NCBI GenBank assembly: GCA_963765875.1 | Contig: CAVXYK010000015.1 | Location: forward strand, 124,001 to 188,000 | DNA: 64,000 bases | DNA from: JAWKOK01 sp963765875 | GTDB lineage: Bacteria > Chloroflexota > Anaerolineae > Caldilineales > Caldilineaceae | Direction of reading: 5' to 3' | In this document: piece by piece, positions 43,104 to 52,329 of the stretch | Layout: each line of letters begins with the position of its first letter | Position numbering within the stretch: the stretch's first letter is position 1 | Program-made: the position numbers and the translations under genes | Notes under the pieces: generated by a model | Seen by the model: only the letters and a program-made list of their open reading frames with translations | Databases searched by the model: none | What the model was told of the DNA's origin: nothing

Positions 43104-44894
43104 ATGGCCAAGAGTGAATTCACTGTCTCCCATCGTTGGACATCTGACTACCGCAGCCCATCGCGGTGGGTATTGTCCCACCTGCGTGACTATAAGCTGA
43201 TCATTGTCGTCGTCCTCATCGGTGCTGCCGGCAACGCTGCGTTGGCCGCAGCATTGCCGATCTTCACAGGCGTGGCATTCGATGCCATCGTCAGCGATTC
43301 GCCTGACGTGTCCAAATTGTTTTGGATTTCGATCCTGCTGGTTATCACCCAGGCCGTGCGCACGCTATTGCAATTAGGGCGCAATTTCGGCAGCGAGGTG
43401 CTCGGGCAACGCTTGGAGCGGGACAGCCGCGTCGAGCTCTACGCCTCGTTGCTTGGCAAGAGCATGGGCTTTCATGATCTGCATGCCACCGGCGACATCA
43501 TGGCTCGGGCAACCAATGATGTTCGAGAGCTGGCGCTGATGATGGCCCCTGGCCTGAATCTAGTCATCGGTTCGGCCAATTTTCTGATCATGCCGCTTAT
43601 CGTCGTGCCAAGTATCAGTCCCCAACTGCTCCTGACACCGGTTCTTTTCATCATTGGCTATGTACTTGCCATGCGCTGGTACCTCAAGTCGCTGCAGCCG
43701 GTCACTGAGGCGGTGCGCAAGAATTTTGGTCAACTCAACGCCGGGCTCACTGAGTCTGTTGAAGGCATAGAGACTGTCAAGGGGGCCGCCCAGGAACGAT
43801 ATGAGGTCGCACGATTTGAGATAAACGCCCGTCGGGTACGCGATTCATTTGTCAACCAGGGACGGGTCGAGGCACGCTTCCTTCCCTTGTTGATGTTGGG
43901 CATTGCCCAGGGGCTGGCATTTGGACATGCACTTTTCCTCTACTCCCAAGGCATGGTGACGGTGGGCGACGTGGTCGCCTACATGGGGGTGATTGCTCTG
44001 CTCGGCTTTCCAGTCTTTGTGTCGCTCTTCTCCTATTCACAGGTCTCATCCGGGTTGTCGAGCGCTCGACGGATCATGGAACTGATCACAAGCAAGGCCG
44101 ATCTTGACCAAAACGATCTCGGATTTCAGGAGAGGATGAGCGGAGCATTTCGCTTCGATGACGTTACGTTTACCTATTCAGTGGGTGACAATGAAGCTGC
44201 CGCTGAGGATGATCAGGCCAACCAGCCGGCGCTGGAGCAAGTCAGCTTTAATGTGGAGGCCGGTCAGACGCTTGCGCTTGTCGGCCAGACCGGTTCGGGC
44301 AAGAGCACGGTGGCCAAGCTGATCAACCGTATCTACGATGTGAATGAGGGCAGTGTGATAGTCGACAACGTCGATGTACGCGATCGGAGTCTGGCTACCT
44401 TGCGACAGCAGATCTCAATCATCGAGCAGGACGTCTTTCTCTTCAGCCGCACCATTGCTGAGAATATCGCTTTCGGCAAGCCCAATGCCAGCCGATCAGA
44501 GATCGAAGCGGCTGCCCGTTCAGCCCAGGCCCATGACTTCATTATGAGTTTCCCGGAGCAATATGAAACCGTCGTGGGCGAACGAGGCACCATGCTCTCC
44601 GGCGGTCAGCGTCAGCGTTTGGCTCTGGCCCGCGCCTTCCTCACCGATCCGGCCATCCTCATCCTGGATGATTCGACCAGCGCCATCGACAGCGCTACCG
44701 AGGATCAGATTCAACAAGCCATTGAGGCTGCGACCGAAGGCCGTACGACCATCCTCATCACACATCGCCTTTCCCAGATCCGTTGGGCTGACAAAATCGT
44801 GGTGTTGCGTCGCGGTCGTGTGGCCGCCATGGGAAGCCACGAAGAACTGCTTGAGCAGTCACAGGCCTATCGCGATATCTTCGCACGATTCTAG
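43104..44894 (+). CDS. ABC exporter, fused permease and ATPase
   Basis: This 596-residue half-transporter starts 15 bp after ruvC. Residues 1-330 hold six transmembrane helices, and the nucleotide-binding domain follows: Walker A GQTGSGKST (about 395-403), signature LSGGQRQR (about 495-502), Walker B ILILDDSTSAID (about 516-527) and H-loop THRLS. The usual catalytic Glu after Walker B is Asp (DDS rather than DEA). In heterodimeric exporters this change marks the degenerate site, so the protein may need a partner encoded elsewhere or may hydrolyse slowly. The other exporter in this window (2950-4764) has a normal Glu but is far away. The substrate is unknown. Confidence 0.88.
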   Translation: MAKSEFTVSHRWTSDYRSPSRWVLSHLRDYKLIIVVVLIGAAGNAALAAALPIFTGVAFDAIVSDSPDVSKLFWISILLVITQAVRTLLQLGRNFGSEVLGQRLERDSRVELYASLLGKSMGFHDLHATGDIMARATNDVRELALMMAPGLNLVIGSANFLIMPLIVVPSISPQLLLTPVLFIIGYVLAMRWYLKSLQPVTEAVRKNFGQLNAGLTESVEGIETVKGAAQERYEVARFEINARRVRDSFVNQGRVEARFLPLLMLGIAQGLAFGHALFLYSQGMVTVGDVVAYMGVIALLGFPVFVSLFSYSQVSSGLSSARRIMELITSKADLDQNDLGFQERMSGAFRFDDVTFTYSVGDNEAAAEDDQANQPALEQVSFNVEAGQTLALVGQTGSGKSTVAKLINRIYDVNEGSVIVDNVDVRDRSLATLRQQISIIEQDVFLFSRTIAENIAFGKPNASRSEIEAAARSAQAHDFIMSFPEQYETVVGERGTMLSGGQRQRLALARAFLTDPAILILDDSTSAIDSATEDQIQQAIEAATEGRTTILITHRLSQIRWADKIVVLRRGRVAAMGSHEELLEQSQAYRDIFARF

Positions 44895-45188
44895 TACGAT
44901 GGCGCAAATAGTCATACAGATGCATAGAACATGGCGGCAGCCCCCTATCCCCAAACCTTGGGGGAACGCTTGGCTTCAGCCTGGCTTTGTCTTGCACAGC
45001 CTCCCCCAGGAAGTCACATTGAGTTGACCGAATGTTTGTCACTCGCACCACTCTGTACTAGCCAAAACAGTTTCACTTCACTATAGAGACACAGTGGGTG
45101 CAGGAAAGACAACCTCTCTTTGCTTTCCCTCCTTGTTCTCCGTGTCTTGTCCGTGCCTCCGTGGTGATTGTCACTCTCTTGTGCCAGA
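44895..45188. other. Convergent intergenic region with weak repeats
   Basis: Holds a CCCCAA/TTGGGG mini-hairpin around 44949-44966 and, at about 45085-45176, a degenerate CACAGT...TCCGTG element that resembles the 10-bp-phased family but with irregular spacing (11 and 8 bp). No gene is seen. Confidence 0.45.
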
Positions 45189-45794
45189 TCACCGGTGAGC
45201 CAAATCGATCTGCTGTCGGAGTTCGTCTTTTGCCGCAGAGAGATGATCCTTGACCTGAAAATAGGCCGCCTCCGTAAACTCTATATCGCCGGACTGCAAC
45301 GCAATTTCCAACAGTTCGACAATGCGCAGCACTTTTCCTTCCAGCAGCTCGATGGTGGTGCCATAGAGGCGTTGAGGAAGGAAGAAGAGCAGCAACAGAG
45401 CAAACAGGAACCCATAGATCAGGATGGTTGACCAAGGCTGGCCGATTGCTGACGGCAACGTCAACAACGCTAATAGATCGATGATCAAGCCGATTGTCAT
45501 GACTTGCCAACGGGCGATGGGTCGAGCCGGCGATAGGTTACTGAGCTGTGGACCTAACCACTCATACCGTTTCAGCTCAAGCAACCAGTCGTTGAAGGCA
45601 TGGCATTGCTTAAGCTGGACGCGGTGTTGATCGTGGAGTGCCAGTTGAGTGGAAAAATCACGGCATTCTTCTGCGATGCGATAGAATTCTTTGCGCGTCC
45701 AAGGTGACGTGGGAGGCGTCGGAGTCCAGCGAGAGGTCCAGCGGGAGACCGACAGATATGAGGCGTAACGGAAGCGTGATTGAGGTTGTCGCAA
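45189..45794 (-). CDS. Hypothetical protein with two membrane helices
   Basis: The 201-codon frame begins at TTG 45794; no ATG is available in the first half. After a basic, Trp/Thr-rich start it has a helical segment (EFYRIAEECRDFSTQLALHDQHR), two adjacent hydrophobic helices (MTIGLIIDLLALLTLPSA and ILIYGFLFALLLLFFLP), and a charged amphipathic C-terminus. This layout suggests a small membrane protein with coiled-coil ends. I do not recognise a family. Start uncertain, so the N-terminal 30 residues may not be real. Confidence 0.55.
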   Translation of the reverse strand: MRQPQSRFRYASYLSVSRWTSRWTPTPPTSPWTRKEFYRIAEECRDFSTQLALHDQHRVQLKQCHAFNDWLLELKRYEWLGPQLSNLSPARPIARWQVMTIGLIIDLLALLTLPSAIGQPWSTILIYGFLFALLLLFFLPQRLYGTTIELLEGKVLRIVELLEIALQSGDIEFTEAAYFQVKDHLSAAKDELRQQIDLAHR

Positions 45795-45850
45795 AGCCCT
45801 TCCGCCTAGATTCTGTTGAAAAATGCCGTTTCCGTCAGATGCGCTCGCTT

Positions 45851-46885
45851 CTAAAAAATACGGTCAAACATAAGCGCCACACCGAACAGGATACCGGTCA
45901 CGATCACGGCATTGACGGTCGCATTGTAGAGATCGATATACTCTTCTTCGCGGCCGTAACCGCGCCGTAGACGCCCATAACGTCCCAAAGCAATAGGGAG
46001 CGCCCCAAGGCAAACGAGGACCCAGATGGGCAGATGGGCCCAACTTACGATCAGCACAAATGCCACATACCCCCCGACAACCAGCACGGAGCTCAGATCC
46101 AGTCCGCGGTCAGGACCCAGGTGGACCATCAAGGTCCGTTTGCGGTTCAGCCAATCACGCCGATAGTAGACAATGTTAAAATTGTAGACGACAGCCACAG
46201 TTAGTAGGCCAATGGGTATCGCCGTCCATATTGGCAGCCAGGAAATGGCCTCTGCCTGGGAGTAGTAGCCCATGGTGACCAACAGGCCGGCGCCGAACAA
46301 CACGCCCAATTCTCCCAATCCCCAGCCGCGAAAGGCGTACTTCACCGGCGGGGTCATGTAGCTGAACCCCAGCAGATAGATCAATCCGGCGAAGAACAAC
46401 ATCGGCCAGCCCACGAGCCAGACCAGCAATAGGCAGCAGAGAAAGCTTAGGAAGAGCAACACCAGGGCAATCAGGCGAATCGCCTTGGGCGTAATCACGC
46501 CGTGCAGAAGGAAGCTGTATCCACTGAAGTAGGGTTCAGGGCCGACGAGTGGCTCGGCATCATCACTGCTTCGGTAGTCGAAGTAGTCGCCGAGGAGATT
46601 GAAGCCAACGGTCATGGCCAATACGCCGCCAAGCATATAGACCAGAGCCAGCCAGTTCAAAGCATCCGATTGCCACCAGCCCAAAGCCGCGCCGCAAAGA
46701 GCGGGCATAGTCATCGCCACGGCTGCGGGCAGTCTCGTTAGCCGGGCAAACTCGCCGACAACGTTCTGGGGACGTTCGCTTGCGGCATGCGTTTCCACAC
46801 GCGCTCGTTCACCTGCGGAAACTGCAGGATCTTGAGTGCCTGGGATCGGTTGAGTTGACGAAAACTTGCGTTCGATAATCTGCAT
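45851..46885 (-). CDS. UbiA-family prenyltransferase
   Basis: The 344-residue integral membrane protein has about eight or nine helices after a 45-residue soluble start. The first Asp-rich motif is NLLGDYFDYRSSDDAE (about 101-116). The second is degenerate (VYNFNIVYYRRDWLNRKRTLMVHLG, cited in parts: YNFNIVYYRRD, KRTLMVHLG) and resembles MenA-type NxxRDxxxD without its last Asp. The family attaches polyprenyl chains to aromatic acceptors, such as dihydroxynaphthoate, homogentisate or haem. MenA-like menaquinone synthesis is the best guess, but the altered second motif makes the acceptor uncertain. There is no ribosome site of note, and the gene appears monocistronic. Confidence 0.82.
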   Translation of the reverse strand: MQIIERKFSSTQPIPGTQDPAVSAGERARVETHAASERPQNVVGEFARLTRLPAAVAMTMPALCGAALGWWQSDALNWLALVYMLGGVLAMTVGFNLLGDYFDYRSSDDAEPLVGPEPYFSGYSFLLHGVITPKAIRLIALVLLFLSFLCCLLLVWLVGWPMLFFAGLIYLLGFSYMTPPVKYAFRGWGLGELGVLFGAGLLVTMGYYSQAEAISWLPIWTAIPIGLLTVAVVYNFNIVYYRRDWLNRKRTLMVHLGPDRGLDLSSVLVVGGYVAFVLIVSWAHLPIWVLVCLGALPIALGRYGRLRRGYGREEEYIDLYNATVNAVIVTGILFGVALMFDRIF

Positions 46886-46951
46886 AGAATGAGAACGATT
46901 TCGCTATTGATAAGAAACCTATTCAAATTCTAACATGGGTATTGGCGGTCA

Positions 46952-48730
46952 TCAAGGTTGCAGCCGCCAGAGTTCAACTAGCTCGGTACCGTTTCGCTCC
47001 GAAAACGTTGCCTCAAGCAGGGGGGTCAGGCCGTTGGCCTCGGCAATTTGGAAGAAGACGTCACGTCTTCCAGCAAATGCAGTCTGGTCAGAGGCATGGA
47101 GGAGATAGACATTGTCCGGATTATGAATGAACATATCGAGTCGGGCGGCGAAGTCAGGATCCGGCTCGGCCGGCGAGGAGTAGCCGAAGATCTCGATGGG
47201 GGTAACTGTGTTCTCTGTGAGATAACGCACGGTCGCATCGAAGCCCCAATCCAGTGCAATCGGCGCTCCTAGCCCGTTGTAGCGCAGGTGGTAGGCCAAA
47301 TGATAGGCGGCGTCGGAGTGGCCGGCCAGACCGCCGCTGCGTTCGAGGGACTGATGGGTTTGCAGCGTGGCTGTGAGGTCGAACAGCAACCAGAGAGTCA
47401 GCACGATTGTGACGCCGACATAGCTCTGCCGTGCCGAGCCAGGCGAGTGGGGTTGCCCTCTTCCTCGATAGAGACAGATCGAGCCCAGGGCAATTCCGAC
47501 GACACCGGCCACATAGGGCTGGATCAGCGCATAGTGTGTGAGGAAGAGATCGCTGACTGTGAAAAGGCTCATTGCCACTGCCAGTATCACCAGCAGAATC
47601 GGCCCCAGTAGCGCTTGCCGGCGCCGCGCAAGCCCGAAGAGAACGGTCCCTGCCGCCAACCAGGGGGCCAGCAGGTTCGCATGCAATCCGCCCAGATACC
47701 AGAAGTGGTCGCCGCGCAGAGTCTTGACCAACTGGCCCAGACGTACAGGAAGATTATCCAGGATGCGCCGGTTGTCAACGCCGTAGTAGCTCTCCGACGC
47801 ATTGCCGACGATGGTTTGAAATGTGCCGCCGGTTTTCAGATTGAAGAGCAGAAGCGGGACCAATGGCAATGCAAAGGCGCCGATCATCAATGCCGCCAGC
47901 CCAATCGAGAGTCGAGGCAGGCTCTGATCGCCACGCATTCGACGCCAGCACCACCAGCCTCCGGCCAGGAGCACAAATGGGCCGATGATCCAGATGGCCA
48001 ATAGCTTGGCATAGAGCGCCAGACCGCCGGCAAAGGCGCTGGCCGGCAACGCCCATTTGCGACCGGTTCGCAGCCAGTGCAAGCCCAGCCAAATGCAGAG
48101 CAACGTCAGCGGTTGGGTCAGGTTGGTGACAAAAATACCCTGCCGGCTCCAGAAGACAAAGCTCGGCGAGGCCGCCAACAGGGTCACGGAAAAGAGACCG
48201 GCCAACGAAATCGGCGTCCAAAACGAGGGCGGGGCTTTGTCCTCGATTGAACGTTCGTGAGTCCGTGGTGTAAAGCGCGATGACTGGAGCACCATCCACT
48301 CAGAGACAGTGCGTTCCAGCATCAACAATGCCGCTAGACCCGCAAGCAGACCGACAAAACGTAGATCGGGCACGCCAACGCCGGTGATCGCCAGAACTGG
48401 CCAGGCGAGCCAAACATTGAGCGCTCCAATATAATCCTGTACCATCAGCGGCGCAGGCAGACCGAAGAGTGAGACGGTCGCCTCTCGAAAGGCAGTGACC
48501 GGCGCGCCGGTGAGCAGCTCAAGTGCATTGAGACCGGCCTCTCTAGCTTCGTCATAATGGAGCCCGGGCAGTCCAAGTTGGTAGGCCGCCAGCCCCAGGT
48601 AGAGTGCCAATGATGCGATCAGCCAGATGAGCCGCCAACGGCGGGCAATCCACGTATTGGGAGGCGCTTCGGTGGGGTGTTGCGTAGAGGGTTGAGTAGA
48701 ATATTCCGTGAGCTGTTGACCTGCGTTCAT
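46952..48730 (-). CDS. GT39-type membrane glycosyltransferase
   Basis: The ATG at 48730, 8 bp after the upstream gene's stop, gives 592 residues. The N-terminal DEAREAG motif in the first periplasmic loop (HYDEAREAGLNALELL) supplies the acidic residue typical of GT39/ArnT/PMT enzymes. About 11 hydrophobic helices follow, with a C-terminal soluble domain of about 110 residues. Such enzymes transfer sugars from polyprenyl-phosphate donors to proteins or lipids on the outside of the membrane. The order TPR protein, FecR-like protein, GT39 in one operon suggests cell-surface glycosylation. Acceptor unknown. Confidence 0.8.
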   Translation of the reverse strand: MNAGQQLTEYSTQPSTQHPTEAPPNTWIARRWRLIWLIASLALYLGLAAYQLGLPGLHYDEAREAGLNALELLTGAPVTAFREATVSLFGLPAPLMVQDYIGALNVWLAWPVLAITGVGVPDLRFVGLLAGLAALLMLERTVSEWMVLQSSRFTPRTHERSIEDKAPPSFWTPISLAGLFSVTLLAASPSFVFWSRQGIFVTNLTQPLTLLCIWLGLHWLRTGRKWALPASAFAGGLALYAKLLAIWIIGPFVLLAGGWWCWRRMRGDQSLPRLSIGLAALMIGAFALPLVPLLLFNLKTGGTFQTIVGNASESYYGVDNRRILDNLPVRLGQLVKTLRGDHFWYLGGLHANLLAPWLAAGTVLFGLARRRQALLGPILLVILAVAMSLFTVSDLFLTHYALIQPYVAGVVGIALGSICLYRGRGQPHSPGSARQSYVGVTIVLTLWLLFDLTATLQTHQSLERSGGLAGHSDAAYHLAYHLRYNGLGAPIALDWGFDATVRYLTENTVTPIEIFGYSSPAEPDPDFAARLDMFIHNPDNVYLLHASDQTAFAGRRDVFFQIAEANGLTPLLEATFSERNGTELVELWRLQP

Positions 48731-48738
48731 AGGCAAAG

Positions 48739-50043
48739 CTACTGCGCAAACAAGTAAACTTCGCTGACCATGCCCTGATAATTCCACCCGCTGGCGTAGA
48801 TGCGAATGCTATTGATACGCGCAGGCCTCGTCTCCTGCAACAACTCCATCAGGTTGGGGGAGAGATAGGTATACCAGTTGAATGCCGGCACTTTTTCGCC
48901 GTTGATGATCTTCCAGTTGGGATCTTCAGGCTCACGGAAATAGAAGCCATGCCCCCAACGCAGATCCTTACCGTAGATATCTGTATATTCGATCTCCACG
49001 CGCATCGGAAATTCTGAACTCAGATAACCGGCCCCCGGCAGACTCTGGTGCATGAGGCGAAGGTCAAGCTGAATCCTCAACTCATCGTAGACATTGACTT
49101 CCTTGTCGATCTCCTGGGTGATGCCGACTTCGGTCGGCACATTCTCTTCACCCTGGCGGATGAAGTGGGCCACGCGACGCCCGTCCCGCTCGATGATGCG
49201 CACGCTGCCCTGCGACACATTGTCGGCAATGGCGTAGCTGTTCCAAGTATCAAGCATCGACTCGGTGAAATCGCCGTTGCGGATTAGGTTCTGTTCTACG
49301 GGTCTGACCTGATCGACTAATTCAGCCTCCGACATCCATGCTCGCTCACCGGCGTTGACGACGATCTCGCCGTCTGCGCCGTGCAGAAGCGTCGCGCTGC
49401 CCGAACGTGCGGTCAGATCTGTGCGCTTGTCATCAACAGAGACACGATAGCTTCCATCGCCCAACTCGACCATGCCGTGGGGCGTACTCAGTTCGATGCG
49501 CAACGGGCGTTGATCACCCGTATTGGAAAAGATGCGCGCCTGGCCGCTGTTCAGGCGAAAATTGGCCTGATAGGGCTCGGAACTGCGATTGAAATAGGGA
49601 CGCTGAATTTTGGTGACCTCGAGATCGGTGCCGGGGTACATCTGGACACTGCCCAGAATATCAGAGGGATCGTCTTCACTGACCAGACCCAGCGTGCCCT
49701 GAGTCGACTCCTCAGCGGCGACGATTCGGCTACCCTCCGCGATATCATCGCGGGTTGTGGTGACTGCGATGGGTTCGGCTGAAGGAGACGTGTAGAGCAG
49801 CAGGGTGCCAAGCGTGGGTTCCAGGAGCGCATTCTGGCTGGTTGTGTAATAGCGAACAAAGTATTGGGCGCTCAGTGGAATCAGAATAGCCAAGGCAAGG
49901 AAGACGGCGAAGCTGCTGAGGAAAATCATCCACGCCACTCGCTCCGGATTCTCACGCCAACGAGGTATATTATGCGCCGGCAAAGCAGTGATATTACTCG
50001 GGGTCTGATCTGCCTGCGTGGCACTCGAAACCTTCGAGCTCAT
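48739..50043 (-). CDS. Membrane-anchored FecR-like protein
   Basis: The 434-residue protein has a cytoplasmic tail of about 40 residues, one transmembrane helix (WMIFLSSFAVFLALAILIPLSA, two parts: WMIFLSSFAV, FLALAILIPLSA), and a large external beta-rich region. The middle part resembles a FecR domain (VELGDGSYRVSVDD, then LTARSGSATLLHG, then IVVNAGERAWM). The last 150 residues (NLIRNGDFTES, then the LDLRLMHQ segment) look like a carbohydrate-binding jelly-roll. There is no sigma factor beside it, so it may be structural or sugar-binding rather than signalling. It is co-transcribed with TPR and GT39 genes. Confidence 0.68.
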   Translation of the reverse strand: MSSKVSSATQADQTPSNITALPAHNIPRWRENPERVAWMIFLSSFAVFLALAILIPLSAQYFVRYYTTSQNALLEPTLGTLLLYTSPSAEPIAVTTTRDDIAEGSRIVAAEESTQGTLGLVSEDDPSDILGSVQMYPGTDLEVTKIQRPYFNRSSEPYQANFRLNSGQARIFSNTGDQRPLRIELSTPHGMVELGDGSYRVSVDDKRTDLTARSGSATLLHGADGEIVVNAGERAWMSEAELVDQVRPVEQNLIRNGDFTESMLDTWNSYAIADNVSQGSVRIIERDGRRVAHFIRQGEENVPTEVGITQEIDKEVNVYDELRIQLDLRLMHQSLPGAGYLSSEFPMRVEIEYTDIYGKDLRWGHGFYFREPEDPNWKIINGEKVPAFNWYTYLSPNLMELLQETRPARINSIRIYASGWNYQGMVSEVYLFAQ

Positions 50044-50061
50044 ACAGTATCTCCAGACCGT

Positions 50062-50637
50062 CTATACAGCCGTCTGCGAATCGGAAGGCGCATCAGTCGC
50101 TTGTTTTCCCGTAAGCTTGTCCTGCATTCGCTGGCGCTGCTTTTCGGCCAGAATCGCCTCAATGCGTTCGATCCACTGTGATGCATCCTTGTCCGCCGGA
50201 TTGACCTCGAGCGCCCGGTGAAAAAAGACAGAGGCTTTGAGCAGTTCGCCTCGTTCCTTGTAGATCAACCCCAGCGAATAGTGGATATTGGCTGCCATGG
50301 GATCAATTTTCAAGACATGTTGATAGGACTCAATGGCATGCTGCTGCTGCTTAGGGCCGGAGGTCTCGAGCGAACCCAGTTGGGCCGCAGCGAGATTGGT
50401 CCAGAGCATCGTGTTTTCCGGATCGGCGTCTGCGGCAGCTGACATCACCTTGACCGCTCTATCCCACTTGCGTTGCAGAATGTAGGCGCCGCCTGCATTG
50501 ATGGCAACGTCAGGGTCGGTCGGTTCGGCCTCTATCAGCGGCTCAAGTACGCGCAGCGCATCACCAGGTCGGTTCTGGCTCAAGAATTGTGCGCTCTGAT
50601 TCAGTGCGGTGCGAAAATCAGCGGATTGTCTATCCAT
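50062..50637 (-). CDS. TPR-repeat protein
   Basis: The 191-residue protein starts at an ATG with GAGGAAG upstream and contains four to five tetratricopeptide repeats (GDALRVLEPLIEAEPTDPDV, WDRAVKVMSAAADADPEN, ESYQHVLKIDPMAANIHYSL, ASVFFHRALEVNPADKD). A lysine/glutamine-rich tail follows. TPRs serve as protein-protein scaffolds. The gene is the first of the TPR-FecR-GT39 operon, with 18 bp to the next gene. No membrane segment. Confidence 0.82.
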   Translation of the reverse strand: MDRQSADFRTALNQSAQFLSQNRPGDALRVLEPLIEAEPTDPDVAINAGGAYILQRKWDRAVKVMSAAADADPENTMLWTNLAAAQLGSLETSGPKQQQHAIESYQHVLKIDPMAANIHYSLGLIYKERGELLKASVFFHRALEVNPADKDASQWIERIEAILAEKQRQRMQDKLTGKQATDAPSDSQTAV

Positions 50638-50725
50638 GGTTCAGTCTTCCTCAATGCAAATGACGTTGGCACAAAATGAACATCGAAAGCATGCCATCGT
50701 CAACCACACCAAAAGCCTATCACGA

Positions 50726-51637
50726 CTACAGTATAAACCACAACACAGCAGTCAATGTGATCATGCTGGCCAATGTGGTGAATAGAATGACGGTGGCCAC
50801 AAGGCGTGGCGCAGCATCATACTCGGTCGTCAGGACGGCGGTCATGACCGCAGTGGGCATGGCAGCCTGTAGAATGATAACGCTTCGTTCAACACCGCCG
50901 ATGCCGAAAGCCATACAGAGCAGCCAGGCAAGCAAGGGGGCGATCAGCAGGCGAATGGCGGCCGAACGGTAGATCACTGACTGTCGCTCGCGGATGGGCG
51001 CGCCGCTCAATTGGATGCCAAGCAGTATCAACATGCCGGGAATTGCAGCATCGCCCAATAGGTCGACCGCACGAAAGAGTCCAACCGGCAGCTCAACAGC
51101 CGCTTGATTCAATGCCAAACCAAGAAACGCCGCATAGAGCATGGGAACCTTAAAACTCTGGCGCAGCGCCTTGCCGAATGGCGCCTGTCCTGACGAAGCG
51201 ACTACAACGCCCAGCGTATTGCCCAGAAAGGCGTTGACCACATAGTAGAGGGAACCCAGGGCAAGGCCGGCTTCTCCAAGAGCGAAGTAGCAGATGGGAA
51301 TGCCCATATTGCCGTTGTTGCTGATGGCGCTGGTCAGCGTAATGGCGGATCGCCGCCGGCGTTCTTGATCGAAGCTGGCAAACCAGCCCAGCGTACCGGT
51401 CGCAATGGCAACGCTCCCGGCAACCAAGGCCAACTGCTGCAAAGTCGCAAAGTCGATCTGCATCTGGTAGAGGCTACGGAAGACCAGCGAGGGTGTTGCC
51501 AGATAGAAGAGTATGCGACCCAGGGTTCGACTATCGAGGGAAAATGCCCTGGCCAATATGAACCCGCCAGTGGCGACCAAAAAGACGGGCATCAATGTCT
51601 TTGCAAACAGGGGCAGAATGGTGTCGAAGAGAAGCAT
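50726..51637 (-). CDS. AEC-family transporter
   Basis: This 303-residue membrane protein has ten predicted helices in two five-helix halves, as in the auxin efflux carrier family. Family-typical sequences include GRILFYLATPSLVFRSLY in the first half and NNGNMGIPICYFALGEAGL (helix break) around residues 105-125. Bacterial members transport organic acids such as malate or malonate. The substrate cannot be inferred. The gene stands alone; 88 bp to the TPR gene. Confidence 0.85.
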   Translation of the reverse strand: MLLFDTILPLFAKTLMPVFLVATGGFILARAFSLDSRTLGRILFYLATPSLVFRSLYQMQIDFATLQQLALVAGSVAIATGTLGWFASFDQERRRRSAITLTSAISNNGNMGIPICYFALGEAGLALGSLYYVVNAFLGNTLGVVVASSGQAPFGKALRQSFKVPMLYAAFLGLALNQAAVELPVGLFRAVDLLGDAAIPGMLILLGIQLSGAPIRERQSVIYRSAAIRLLIAPLLAWLLCMAFGIGGVERSVIILQAAMPTAVMTAVLTTEYDAAPRLVATVILFTTLASMITLTAVLWFIL

Positions 51638-51731
51638 TAGATGCTCACACGGATCGGTTTGGGGGAACCGCCGGGTGGAGGCTCCTTTTCAAGTTTAACG
51701 CTCAGTCTTCGATGTCTGCATGTTTCGGAGC

Positions 51732-51876
51732 AACAGTTGACTCTGCTGCATAAAGTCTTTTCTTGACACGAATGGTCACGAATTTTCACGAATTGTGTCG
51801 TCGCCCCAGAGAGAAGATTCGTGGGAATTTGTTTAAATTCGTGTCAAAATCCCTTTTTGCAGTGGAGTCACAGTTA
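51732..51876. repeat. Large inverted element with terminal module and 10-bp-phased CACGAA
   Basis: Outer arms read GACTCTGCTGCATAAAG (left, 51739-51755) and, from the right on the minus strand, GACTCCACTGCAAAAAG. Inside, CACGAA starts at 51767, 51777 and 51787, and TTCGTG or TTTGTT starts at 51818, 51828 and 51838, all spaced 10 bp. The whole is an imperfect palindrome of about 145 bp. The same outer module bounds the element at 59993-60160. Confidence 0.8.
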
Positions 51877-51915
51877 CATCAGGATTTTGTCAGCAAGTGA
51901 CTCGTCTTCATCCGG

Positions 51916-52287
51916 CTAGTCTTCATCCGACTCGAGTTCGTCTAGCCCGTCTTCATCCAGGTCCGGGTCGATGGAGACGTTGTGGAAGAGTTCGTAGGCC
52001 TCCAAACCGGGGGCGAAAAACTCGATAACGTATTCGTTGGGCACCCCCATTGGTTGTGCGATCTCCTCAAGCAGTATCCGTATGAAGGCGCGGCGCTGCT
52101 CAGAGCTCAGGTCGCGAGACGTTTCGTCCCACAGGAGCAAGGTTCCGTAGACGCCCTCGCGCGTGTAGTGCAAATCGAGCTTCCCGATGGTCATCGGCTG
52201 ATGCTCTTCATCCAGCTGGGCGAGATCGAAGAGCGCGTACTGTTCTGAGTTCGTCGTACGAACAAGGCGCTTCAACTTCAGGTTCAC
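51916..52287 (-). CDS. Hypothetical acidic protein
   Basis: The 123-residue protein has a beta-rich core (TNSEQYALFDLAQLDEEHQ, LHYTREGVYGTLLLWDETS, RDLSSEQRRAFIRILLEEIAQPMGVPNEYVIEFF) and a very acidic tail ending DELESDED. I do not recognise the family. It lies 42 bp downstream of the HEAT-repeat gene and probably belongs to the same operon. The acidic tail resembles the ends of the HEAT protein, so the products may act together; this is inference from position. Confidence 0.68.
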   Translation of the reverse strand: MNLKLKRLVRTTNSEQYALFDLAQLDEEHQPMTIGKLDLHYTREGVYGTLLLWDETSRDLSSEQRRAFIRILLEEIAQPMGVPNEYVIEFFAPGLEAYELFHNVSIDPDLDEDGLDELESDED

Positions 52288-52329
52288 GATTTGCCCCTAC
52301 TTCTTGACCGTGCTTTGGCGACTATTCGA

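Noticed and set aside
45073..45510. 145-codon minus-strand frame
   Set aside because: It overlaps the two-helix membrane protein in another frame and runs into repeat DNA; composition is non-coding.
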